Assembly: GCA_027486275.1 (NCBI GenBank)
Contig: JAIXPM010000456.1
Span: forward strand, 1 to 11,505
Source: Sphingomonadales bacterium
Lineage (GTDB): Bacteria > Pseudomonadota > Alphaproteobacteria > Sphingomonadales > Sphingomonadaceae
Length of the DNA: 11,505 nucleotides
Reading direction: 5' to 3'
The notes beneath the pieces are model-generated. The model was given only the letters and a program-made list of their open reading frames with translations, was not told where the DNA came from and ran no database searches. Positions 1 to 6,572 of this stretch are shown here, piece by piece. Both the position numbers and the translations under genes were made by a program. Position 1 is the stretch's first letter, and the number at the start of each line of letters is the position of its first letter.

Positions 1-1409
1 CAGATCGACCAATTCTCGATGTAATAGAGATCATGCTCGAAACGCTTGATCAGCTTTTCTTCGGTATCGGTTTCGCCGCGCCAGCCACACACTTGGGCCC
101 AGCCGGTGATGCCGGGCTTCACCTTGTGGCGGGCAGCATAGCTTTGCACGACATCGGAAAACAGCCGCCCTCCGGCCCGCGTGGACGCAGCATGCGGACG
201 CGGACCCACGAGCGACATGTCTCCCATCAACACATTGAAAAGCTGCGGCAATTCATCGATGCTCGTGCGACGCAGGAAACGCCCGACCCGGGTGATGCGT
301 GGATCATCGCGGCTGGCCTGGGTAATGTTCCTGTACTCCAACCGCTCATCATACATCGTGCGGAACTTGAAGCAGTGGAAACTGCGATTGTTGAAGCCTT
401 CGCGCGGCTGCCGGAACAGGATCGGCCCGGGAGAATCCAGCCGGACAGCCAAAGCCGCCAGTGCCATGATCGGAGAGGCGGCAATCAGGATCAGCGCTGT
501 CAACAGCTTGTCTTCAATGGCTTTTATGATGGCTGACAGGCCGGAAATTGGCCGATCGAACAGGGTCATCACCGGCACGTCGCCCAGGATCACCACCGGG
601 CGGCGGGCAAAGGTGAAGCTGACCAGATCGGGCGCCAGCCGGACCTTCACCGGCGTGAGCACCAGCCGGGCCATCACATCCTGCAAGCGGCGCTCGGCTG
701 CCCACGGCAGCGCCACCACCACCTGATCGATCAGACCCTCGCGGATCATGCCGATCAGCGTGGTGAGGTTGCCCAGCACCGGTACGCCGGCGGCTTCAGT
801 GGGCAATCGATCGGGCCGGCGATCATCGAAGATCCCAACAAGCGTGATGGTGAGGCGATCATGCGCCTGCACATATTCGGCAAAGCGCACCCCTTGCGGC
901 CCAGCGCCGAAGATCGCGACGCGTTCGTTGAATGTGCCGCGCTTCTTGAGGCGGCGTACCCACATGGTGGTGATGATGCGTGTGAGCAGCAGAGCCGTGC
1001 CGCCCGCCACGAACCAACTGATCGCCCAAGCCCGCGAAACCTGTTCGGAGGATTTCAGCAGGAAGCCGATGGTAATGAGGAATAGCGCCGCCATCGTCCA
1101 CGCCAGAAGCACCCGTCGCCAGCCCAGCCGCAGGCTGAACTGCGCTTCGATATCATAACTGCCGAGGCTTTCAGCCAAAACGGCAAAGGCCAGACTGGCG
1201 ATGAGGGTTACCCGCGTATATATTTCGAGATTGCTGCCCAGATCGGTGGGGCTGACATTGACCAGCCACAAACCGGCAAGACCCACTGCCATGAATTCCA
1301 GCAGACGCACGATAAGGATGGCAAAGCCCAGCGGCATGCCGGGCCCGCCGGAGCTGGCGGCAGTGGCTGGGGCTGCTGTGGCAGGGGCGATCGGATGGTG
1401 GCTGTTCAC
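1..1409 (-). CDS. Undecaprenyl-phosphate hexose-1-phosphate transferase (partial, C-terminus off the left edge)
   Basis: Initiating enzyme of EPS repeat-unit synthesis: a membrane sugar transferase moving hexose-1-phosphate (usually glucose or galactose) from a UDP-sugar to undecaprenyl phosphate at the inner membrane. About 469 residues are visible, open without a frameshift to the left edge. The N-terminal part has several hydrophobic segments, followed by a nucleotide-binding-like region (VAIFGAGPQG), as in WcaJ/GumD-type proteins. The C-terminal third is a bacterial sugar transferase domain: one hydrophobic segment near residue 300, DSPGPILF near 325, KFRTMY, a DELPQLFNVL motif with the conserved Asp-Glu pair at about 385-386, GPRPH, and KPGITGWAQV. 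It is cut just after ENWSI, probably about 30 residues short. The start is uncertain: GTG at 1409 is chosen, but ATG at 1337 is in frame and precedes the first hydrophobic segment. Family assignment is firm; the exact sugar cannot be read. Confidence 0.93.
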   Translation of the reverse strand, partial: MNSHHPIAPATAAPATAASSGGPGMPLGFAILIVRLLEFMAVGLAGLWLVNVSPTDLGSNLEIYTRVTLIASLAFAVLAESLGSYDIEAQFSLRLGWRRVLLAWTMAALFLITIGFLLKSSEQVSRAWAISWFVAGGTALLLTRIITTMWVRRLKKRGTFNERVAIFGAGPQGVRFAEYVQAHDRLTITLVGIFDDRRPDRLPTEAAGVPVLGNLTTLIGMIREGLIDQVVVALPWAAERRLQDVMARLVLTPVKVRLAPDLVSFTFARRPVVILGDVPVMTLFDRPISGLSAIIKAIEDKLLTALILIAASPIMALAALAVRLDSPGPILFRQPREGFNNRSFHCFKFRTMYDERLEYRNITQASRDDPRITRVGRFLRRTSIDELPQLFNVLMGDMSLVGPRPHAASTRAGGRLFSDVVQSYAARHKVKPGITGWAQVCGWRGETDTEEKLIKRFEHDLYYIENWSI

Positions 1410-1516
1410 AACACGGCGTCCAATCGCTGCGAAGTGCAAAAACCATGATGGACTGCAATTAGTCTGGCCAGCCGCTTACCAGTTGCTATACAGGTTAGAG
1501 CGAGGGAGTTGATTGA
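1410..1516. promoter_or_regulatory. Short divergent intergenic region between the phosphotransferase and small membrane protein
   Basis: These 107 bases separate two divergently transcribed genes, so they should hold a promoter for each. On the plus strand a TATACA hexamer at 1487-1492 could serve as a -10 box, but no convincing -35 box lies 16-18 bases upstream. A strong purine-rich ribosome binding site, AGGGAG at 1503-1508, sits 8 bases before the ATG at 1517. No clear promoter was found on the minus strand. Confidence 0.3.
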
Positions 1517-1768
1517 ATGGAAACGCCATACGATTGGTTGACGGTGATGACGTTTGCCGGCCTGATCGTGCTGTTTCTGCAGCGCAGCCAAGGCGAACCC
1601 CGTGACCATCTCTGGCAATATCTTGTTGCTGCTGTTGGCTGTGCTGTGACCAACTACATCGGCAATGAAGCGATGAAATCCGGCGAAATGATCATGCACG
1701 CTGGGGCCGTGGCCCTGTTCGTTGCTACGGTCGCATTCATCTGGCGCGTTTTGCAGCCCTTCAACTAG
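1517..1768 (+). CDS. Small three-helix membrane protein, probable XrtV sorting-system accessory protein
   Basis: An 83-residue protein with three predicted membrane segments (about residues 8-21, 34-50 and 58-77) and short polar loops (RSQGEPRD; NEAMKSGE). It has no catalytic motif I recognise. Small proteins of this size and shape accompany V-type exosortases in sphingomonads and are annotated as XrtV sorting-system accessory protein; I make this match from memory of the family plus the neighbouring exosortase and EpsI genes. The ATG at 1517 has a good ribosome binding site (AGGGAG, 8-base spacing). The gene stands alone on the plus strand, converges on epsI with a 14-base gap, and is divergent from the phosphotransferase. 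Its molecular role is unknown; a membrane scaffold or partner of the exosortase is an inference. Confidence 0.75.
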   Translation: METPYDWLTVMTFAGLIVLFLQRSQGEPRDHLWQYLVAAVGCAVTNYIGNEAMKSGEMIMHAGAVALFVATVAFIWRVLQPFN

Positions 1769-1782
1769 GGCTGAATCCCCCT

Positions 1783-2484
1783 TCATGCGAGCCGGGCCGC
1801 AAGCGGCCGTCCTATCAGCGCCGGCAAATCGACCGCCGGGACCGCCTTCACCAACTCGCGCGCGAACTCTGCCAACTGATCGCGTACGCCGGGTTCGGGC
1901 GGCACGGCGCAACTCATGCGAACCAATATGCCATCGGCCACATAGCCGGCCCATTGCTGCTTCAGCTTGGCAATGCGCTGTTCTGTCCCGTTGGTCGGCA
2001 GATCATCACCCACCCGGGTCCAATAGGTGATGGTTTCGACACGGCGATCAGATTCCGCCACCAACTCGCGGATCGGCAGTTCCACTCCCGTCGCCAAAGG
2101 CAGCTTGGCTGGGGTGGTGCCCGACACCTGGAAACCGACCGCCGAGTAACAAACTTCCGGCCGATGCAGTTGCAGCAGGTCGTTCTGGACAGGGCCGTAG
2201 GCCATCACCAGAATCACGGGCAGCCGGGATTCAGATACATAGACGCGGCTGAGAACATCGCCATACAGCTTGGCGGAAAGCGTGCCTTCGGTGCGCGGCA
2301 TGACGATGCCTGGGGTGGGCACGTAGGTCCAGCCACCCAGCTTCTTCGGCACGATCGCTTCGAGTTCATGGCCCTTGGGCATCAGCACCAACCGACCACG
2401 CGGCACCAGTGCCGCGGCACCGCCGGCACCGGTCAACAGGGCGCCGCCCAGAAGGACATCGCGACGATTAATCCCGCTCTTCAT
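1783..2484 (-). CDS. epsI: Exosortase-associated protein EpsI (V-type)
   Basis: EpsI-family protein of 233 residues, found fused to or beside exosortases; its exact biochemical role is unsettled. The family signature is clear: LHRPEVCYSAVGF around residues 106-118 (His107, Cys112, Tyr113), preceded by a strand-rich region with YVSESR and VILVMAYGP, and followed by the YWTRVGD segment. The N-terminus carries NRRDVLLGG followed by a hydrophobic Ala/Gly-rich stretch, which resembles a twin-arginine (Tat) signal or signal anchor and would place the protein at the periplasmic face. The ATG at 2484 is chosen because it overlaps the exosortase stop codon as ATGA and precedes the signal; longer in-frame readings only enter the exosortase gene. 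Translational coupling fits one functional unit with XrtV. A GC-rich dyad lies in its last codons (1795-1808), without a T-run. Confidence 0.9.
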   Translation of the reverse strand: MKSGINRRDVLLGGALLTGAGGAAALVPRGRLVLMPKGHELEAIVPKKLGGWTYVPTPGIVMPRTEGTLSAKLYGDVLSRVYVSESRLPVILVMAYGPVQNDLLQLHRPEVCYSAVGFQVSGTTPAKLPLATGVELPIRELVAESDRRVETITYWTRVGDDLPTNGTEQRIAKLKQQWAGYVADGILVRMSCAVPPEPGVRDQLAEFARELVKAVPAVDLPALIGRPLAARLA

Positions 2485-3377
2485 GCTGCCTTGCTTTCCA
2501 GGCGGCGGCGGATGGGGGTAAGTGCCCAATCCAGAGCGAAGATGAATAACAAGGCTGACACGAACGTGACCATGCCGGCAAAATTGTGCAGATAACCCTG
2601 CGCCATGGCGTTGCCGAGGTGATAGGTGATCAGCACAAGCGCCCCGACGCGCACGATGTTGGCCGCGATGGCAATCGGGATCACCATGGCCAGCAGCAAA
2701 AGCGAATAGAGCGGGTTGGAACCGCGGATAAGATAGACATAAAACAGTCCGATGGCCGTGAGGCTGATCAGTGAATTGAGGCCGGAACAGGCGTCTTCCA
2801 CCAGCAACTGGTAGGAGCCGATGTAGAGGGTGACGCCCATGCGGCCGACCGGATAACCAACTGCTGCCAGTCCCCCAGTGACCAGTTCCGACACAAATTC
2901 CTTGAGCGGCAGCGTGATGGTGTCGAGGAACCAACCCGGAAGCGGCACCACGAAGCCAAGATAGACAATCGGGAACCACAGCATCGCCGTCACTTTCAGG
3001 CCCCAATATTGGTGGGCCACGGCGACCAGCGCCAGCAACAGCGCGCCAGCTTCGATACTGATGAATTCAAAAGCGCGGCCGGCGACATAAAGGGGCACGG
3101 CCACCGCAAGAATTGCCGCGGTGATCCAGGGGTTGCCCTCCTTTCGGTTCGCCAGGATCTCATCCTGCCGGCGCCACACCAGCCACAGGCCGGTGACCAG
3201 CACGATGATGCCGTGCACGCCGGATTCTTCCTGCCATGGTCCTTGAGCAAGCGCGAGCAGCGTGGGCAGCGCCATCGCGGCAAGGCCCAGCCACATCGGC
3301 CAATGCGCGGCCGCCAGCCGCCGCCAATCGGTGGCCGGCGGTGCCGCTGCCGGTGCAATGCCCCCCGGGTCCGGCAT
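2481..3377 (-). CDS. xrtV: Exosortase (V-type), multi-pass membrane transpeptidase/protease
   Basis: Integral inner-membrane cysteine enzyme of 298 residues with about eight hydrophobic segments. Exosortases recognise the C-terminal PEP-CTERM-like signal of exported proteins, cleave it, and are thought to transfer the protein to a surface anchor. All three family active-site residues are visible in order and with normal spacing: Cys197 in DACSGLNSL, Arg243 in ANIVRVGAL, and His264 in YLHNFAGMV. The N-terminal EESGVHGIIVL segment corresponds to the family's conserved region in the first loop. Assignment to the V type rests on the adjacent EpsI and three-helix accessory protein, and on recall of sphingomonad loci. 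The start at 3377 shares one base with the stop of the kinase-like gene (TGATG), and the stop overlaps epsI (ATGA), so expression is coupled. No substrate protein is encoded in the window. Confidence 0.92.
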   Translation of the reverse strand: MPDPGGIAPAAAPPATDWRRLAAAHWPMWLGLAAMALPTLLALAQGPWQEESGVHGIIVLVTGLWLVWRRQDEILANRKEGNPWITAAILAVAVPLYVAGRAFEFISIEAGALLLALVAVAHQYWGLKVTAMLWFPIVYLGFVVPLPGWFLDTITLPLKEFVSELVTGGLAAVGYPVGRMGVTLYIGSYQLLVEDACSGLNSLISLTAIGLFYVYLIRGSNPLYSLLLLAMVIPIAIAANIVRVGALVLITYHLGNAMAQGYLHNFAGMVTFVSALLFIFALDWALTPIRRRLESKAA

Positions 3378-4324
3378 CAGAACTCGTTCAGCACCGCGCC
3401 AACAACCGCGCAGCGGGCAGCAGCCAACTGCTCGGTAAGGGTGTTGATGTCCTTGTAGAAGCTGTGATTGGCGCGGCCTACGACCAGGGCATAGGCTGCG
3501 CCGGCGCCGACATTCAGCGCATCGGCGCTGGTATTGGCGGCCGGCGTGTCGAAGATCACCAGATCATATTCACGCAGCAGCGTGTTGACACCGTCGCGGA
3601 AGCGGTTGCCAGACAGCAATTCCTGCGGCCGGCTGGTTGGCGGGCCCGCAGTGATCAGTGCCAGTCCGGGCAGAACATTGGCATTCACGACACGTTCGGG
3701 GCGGGCAACCTGGAGCGACAGGAAGCTGGACAGTCCCGGCGCGTTGGGATCCAGACCGAAAATCTGATCCTGACGGGGCGAGCGCATGTTGGCATCGACC
3801 AGCAGGATCTTGAAGCCCACCTGACTCAACGCCACCGCCAGATTGGCAGCGACCCACGAACAGCCGTGGCCATCAGCCGTGGCCACCACGGCAAGGCCGC
3901 GCCGGCCGTTCTTGATGTGCTGGGCAATGACCGATGTGCGCAACATGCGGATCGATTCCGCCCGCACCGAGCCGGGATCAGAGAGCACCACCAGTTCGTC
4001 AGAAACCGGACGACGGGCGATATTCTGCAATGCCAGGCTGTTGATCAATTGCTCGCGGGCGCGATCAAGATCATCAGTGGTGATGAAGCCCAGTTCCAGC
4101 GCCGCCTGATCGAAGTCCAAACCGCGCTCAGCAGCATGGGCCTGCACCTTGGCCACCTGATCCTGTGACAGATAACCCAGGCGAGTCAGCACATCACGGA
4201 TCGGCGCGTCATAGCGTTCATTGCCGTCGGTGCTGCCTGTCACCTGACTGGCGGCAGCGCCATCGATTACGGCCTCGCTAGGGCCGATGTCGGTTTCGGT
4301 ATTGTCCATGGCATCTTTACTCAT
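3377..4324 (-). CDS. BY-kinase-like P-loop protein with degenerate Walker A (EPS/PEP-CTERM locus type)
   Basis: A 315-residue cytosolic protein of the CpsD/CapB/Wzc-kinase fold, normally the partner of a Wzz-type chain-length protein. Residues about 25-85 resemble the GspE/MshE N-terminal helical domain (RDVLTRLGYLS, ALELGFITTDDL), which is also seen in PEP-CTERM-locus tyrosine kinases. The P-loop domain follows: Walker A' LLVDANMR with Asp177 and Walker B LVIFDTP with Asp259 are kept. The Walker A loop, however, reads ADGHGCSW, with Cys155 where the family has Lys. The C-terminus ends in GAVLNEF and lacks the tyrosine cluster of active autokinases. It is therefore probably a pseudokinase or a nucleotide-insensitive regulator (inference). 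The ATG at 4324 is chosen because it overlaps the Wzz stop (ATGA); ATG at 4309 is an alternative. A longer in-frame reading upstream to 4558 overlaps the Wzz gene and is not credible. Confidence 0.87.
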   Translation of the reverse strand: MSKDAMDNTETDIGPSEAVIDGAAASQVTGSTDGNERYDAPIRDVLTRLGYLSQDQVAKVQAHAAERGLDFDQAALELGFITTDDLDRAREQLINSLALQNIARRPVSDELVVLSDPGSVRAESIRMLRTSVIAQHIKNGRRGLAVVATADGHGCSWVAANLAVALSQVGFKILLVDANMRSPRQDQIFGLDPNAPGLSSFLSLQVARPERVVNANVLPGLALITAGPPTSRPQELLSGNRFRDGVNTLLREYDLVIFDTPAANTSADALNVGAGAAYALVVGRANHSFYKDINTLTEQLAAARCAVVGAVLNEF

Positions 4325-5715
4325 TCGGCTGGCTGCATGCCCGACGCGGTGGCATTGCCACGCGCCAGGATGCGCTTGAGGATCTGGTGCCACTCCGGCT
4401 TGCGGCGTTCGGCAATGACGGCAAACACCGGAACCCGGGCTGCATAGCTCAGGTCTTCGGCACCGCGGACACGGCGGTTCACCAGCTCGACAAACAGCCC
4501 CATCACGATGCCCAACGAGAGACCAGCGCCAACGGCCAAGCCGATGATCAGCGGCCAATTCGGGAAGGACGGTTGGGCAGAAACCGTGGCATCGCCGAGC
4601 ACGACTAGGCCGGCATCGGCCACGTTGGATTCCAACTGCAAATCGGCGGTGCGCTTGGCGGCCTGTTCATATTGGCCACGCCGCAGGATCACTTCGCTGA
4701 CCAGTTGATTCAACTTGTCCAGCTTTTCCTTCATAGAGAAGACCTTGGAGCGCTGCGATTCATAAGCGGCCTCGATCTGGGCAACACTGCTGCGCGACGC
4801 GCCCAACTGGGCGGCACCCGCCTGACGAGCGGCCGCCTGTTCGCGGCCGAGCTGTCGTTCAAGCTGCAGCCGGCGCGCCTGCATGGCGATATAGGTCGGG
4901 TGCTGCACACCCAGCCGTTCCGACGCCATCTCGATCTGATCGTTCAGTGTCGCCAGTTGCACCTTCAGCGTATCGACAACGCCCGACGTGGTTGACTGCT
5001 TCACGGCTTCGAACTGCTGCATGCTTTCATTGCTGCGCGCCGCCGTGAGCGCGGCCTGCAGACTGGCCAATTTCACCGTCTCGGCTTCGCCGCTCGAGGT
5101 CATCACGATGCCGTTTTCCTGCTCGAACCTGGTCTTGGCAGATTCAGCGGATTCGAGTGCCTTGAGGGCGCGATTGGCCTGTTCGCGATACCATTCAGCC
5201 GTTCGGCCGGCGCTATCGGTGCGGAATTTGAGGCTGTTCTCGATGTAGGCCTCGCGCAGGGCATTGGCCGTGCGCCGCGCCACTTCTGGATTGCTGGCCT
5301 CGTAATTGATGGCCAGAATGTTGGAATTCTCGATGAGATCGACACGGGTACTGGTGATGATCCGATCAGCGACCCAGCGGCGGAAATCGCCATTGCCGCC
5401 CGTGGCCGACTGCCACTGCGCAAGAAGGTCGGCGTTGCTGGTGAGCCCCAGCTTGTCGACCGCTTCCCCGGCGATACGGTAATCCTTGATCAACTCCATC
5501 TGCGTGCGCGTGAAGCTGCGCAGGCCAACGGCATTCATCATGGTGCCGGTCACAGGGTCAGGCTTGAAATTGTCCATCAATACGCGGGCAGTGGCCGGGT
5601 ACCGGGCCGGCAGGATCTTGCCCACCGCTCCGGCCACAATCAGGGACAGGATCATGCAGCCAAAGACGATCCATCGCCGGGCTACCAGAATACGCAAAAG
5701 CTGAATGATGCTCAT
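4321..5715 (-). CDS. Wzz/GumC-family polysaccharide chain-length determinant (co-polymerase)
   Basis: Inner-membrane protein of 464 residues that controls polymer length and links polymerisation to export. Its architecture is classic: a first membrane segment at about residues 15-33 after a basic ARRW, a long periplasmic part with helical, coiled-coil-prone sequence (about 165-360, rich in Glu, Gln and Ala), a proline-containing SFPNWP motif near 383-388, and a second membrane segment at about 387-412. A short cytosolic tail follows, with no fused kinase domain; the kinase-like protein is the separate next gene, overlapping by ATGA. Starting at 5715 gives the expected short N-terminal cytosolic segment. 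No clear Shine-Dalgarno sequence precedes it. A small GCCAG/CTGGC hairpin lies 8 bases upstream of the ATG, and a three-codon reading frame (ATG AAA CGA TGA, 5723-5712) overlaps the start. Translation may be controlled (inference). Confidence 0.93.
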   Translation of the reverse strand: MSIIQLLRILVARRWIVFGCMILSLIVAGAVGKILPARYPATARVLMDNFKPDPVTGTMMNAVGLRSFTRTQMELIKDYRIAGEAVDKLGLTSNADLLAQWQSATGGNGDFRRWVADRIITSTRVDLIENSNILAINYEASNPEVARRTANALREAYIENSLKFRTDSAGRTAEWYREQANRALKALESAESAKTRFEQENGIVMTSSGEAETVKLASLQAALTAARSNESMQQFEAVKQSTTSGVVDTLKVQLATLNDQIEMASERLGVQHPTYIAMQARRLQLERQLGREQAAARQAGAAQLGASRSSVAQIEAAYESQRSKVFSMKEKLDKLNQLVSEVILRRGQYEQAAKRTADLQLESNVADAGLVVLGDATVSAQPSFPNWPLIIGLAVGAGLSLGIVMGLFVELVNRRVRGAEDLSYAARVPVFAVIAERRKPEWHQILKRILARGNATASGMQPAE

Positions 5716-5723
5716 CGTTTCAT

Positions 5724-5738
5724 GCCAGTTTGCCTGGC
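5724..5738 (-). promoter_or_regulatory. Small hairpin just upstream of the chain-length gene start
   Basis: GCCAG (5724-5728), a 5-base loop, and CTGGC (5734-5738) form a perfect 5-bp stem, ending 8 bases before the ATG at 5715 in the minus-strand transcript. The expected ribosome binding position has no purine-rich match, so the hairpin lies where the ribosome would land. A role in tuning translation is inference; a 5-bp stem can arise by chance. Confidence 0.3.
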
Positions 5739-5769
5739 CCCTTTCCCATTACCCATCACAAGAACACGC

Positions 5770-5794
5770 GTTCTGATCATGCAATGATCAGAAC
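5770..5794 (-). repeat. Perfect 11-bp inverted repeat (3-nt loop) overlapping the export gene stop codon
   Basis: The left arm GTTCTGATCAT (5770-5780) and right arm ATGATCAGAAC (5784-5794) are exact reverse complements around GCA. In the minus-strand transcript the hairpin begins within the last codons of the OPX gene, contains its TGA stop (5790-5788), and lies 55 bases before the chain-length start. No T-run follows, so it is not a classical intrinsic terminator. A third copy of the outer five bases, AGAAC at 5761-5765, could pair instead with 5770-5774, giving a weaker competing hairpin. Plausible roles are mRNA 3'-end protection or partial attenuation that makes more OPX and porin than downstream proteins. 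The alternative is a protein-binding operator. Confidence 0.75.
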
Positions 5795-6561
5795 AGGCGC
5801 TCCTTGATGATGATCACATCGCCGTTCTGTACTTTCATGGACGGATCGCCATCGATTTCCTTGCCATTGGCCCGCACCAGGCCAACCTTGTCGGCCTTGC
5901 CCGATGGCGACACGCCGCCCGAAAGCGCGATCGCCTGGCGGATGGTCATGCCTGGCAGGATAGCCTTCATGCCCGGGGCATTGATCTGCCCGTAGATGAA
6001 GAAGGTTTCCGCCGGCGGCACGAACAGAGTATCGCCCGGAGTCAGCAGAGGATCGGAATTGGCGTCGCCGCGCACCAGTTGCTCCACGTCCAGCTTGCGC
6101 TCCGGCTGACCTGGTCGGCGCAGATAGACGAAAGTGGCACCGTCGGACCGCACCCAACCGGCCTTCAGCAGCGCTTCCAGCGCATGGTAAGGCCGATCCA
6201 GCGGTACGATACCGGGCGCACTAACGGCGCCGGCAATATTAACGGAGCGAGAGATATAGCTGCCGACTTCGATATTGACGAGCGGGTCCTTCAGATATCC
6301 GCTGGCCACCAGCTTGTCAGTGATCGTCTTGGCCAGCGTGATGTTGGTCTCGCCGCTGGCCTTCACGATGCCGATCAGTGGCATCACGATCGTGCCATCA
6401 GCCTTCACACGCGTGGTGACATTGAATTCGCTCTGACCATAGACGATCACCTGCACGCTGTCGTCAGGGCCGAGCACATAGCCTTTGTAATCGTTGGTTT
6501 GCGCCACGGCGGTGCCGGACAACAGCACCGAAATAATTGCTGCCTGGATCAGACGTGTCAT
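5788..6561 (-). CDS. Polysaccharide export protein, short OPX/Wza type with SLBB domains
   Basis: Exported protein of 257 residues that forms the periplasmic exit ring for EPS. Residues 1-20 are a signal peptide, with cleavage predicted after AVA (before QT). There is no lipobox cysteine, unlike E. coli Wza. The polysaccharide export domain follows from about residue 27 (YVLGPDDSVQVIVYG, then the VKADGTIVMPLIG and DPLVNIEVGSY segments). Two SLBB-like units come next, about 106-183 (VNIAGAVSAPG, LTPGDTLFVP) and 187-253 (FIYGQINAPG, VQNGDVIII). The protein stops right after the second unit, so the C-terminal amphipathic helix that makes Wza's outer-membrane pore is absent. The ATG at 6561 is chosen over an in-frame TTG at 6567 because AGAGG (6572-6568) is spaced 6 bases from it; it lies 2 bases after the stop of the beta-barrel gene. 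Confidence 0.93.
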   Translation of the reverse strand: MTRLIQAAIISVLLSGTAVAQTNDYKGYVLGPDDSVQVIVYGQSEFNVTTRVKADGTIVMPLIGIVKASGETNITLAKTITDKLVASGYLKDPLVNIEVGSYISRSVNIAGAVSAPGIVPLDRPYHALEALLKAGWVRSDGATFVYLRRPGQPERKLDVEQLVRGDANSDPLLTPGDTLFVPPAETFFIYGQINAPGMKAILPGMTIRQAIALSGGVSPSGKADKVGLVRANGKEIDGDPSMKVQNGDVIIIKERLF

Positions 6562-6572
6562 CTTCAACCTCT
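6559..6572 (-). promoter_or_regulatory. Ribosome binding site deciding the export protein start
   Basis: In the minus-strand transcript AGAGG (6572-6568) stands 6 bases before ATG (6561-6559), an ideal spacing. The competing TTG at 6567 directly abuts the purine run, leaving no room for ribosome binding. The site lies within the last codons of the upstream beta-barrel gene, so the two genes are likely translated in a coupled way. Confidence 0.7.

Noticed and set aside
723..734. 12-bp palindrome CTGATCGATCAG inside the phosphotransferase gene
   Set aside because: It falls within conserved-frame codons, and GATC-rich palindromes are common in this DNA; no regulatory context.
1795..1808. GGCCGC-AA-GCGGCC dyad between the convergent small membrane protein and epsI genes, as a terminator
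   Set aside because: It lies inside the last codons of epsI, the loop is very tight, and no T-run follows on either strand; GC-rich coding sequence explains it.
3236..4168. A long (310-codon) plus-strand open frame opposite the exosortase and kinase-like genes
   Set aside because: It is antisense to two well-recognised genes, its composition is that of a reversed GC-rich coding frame, and it has no family resemblance.
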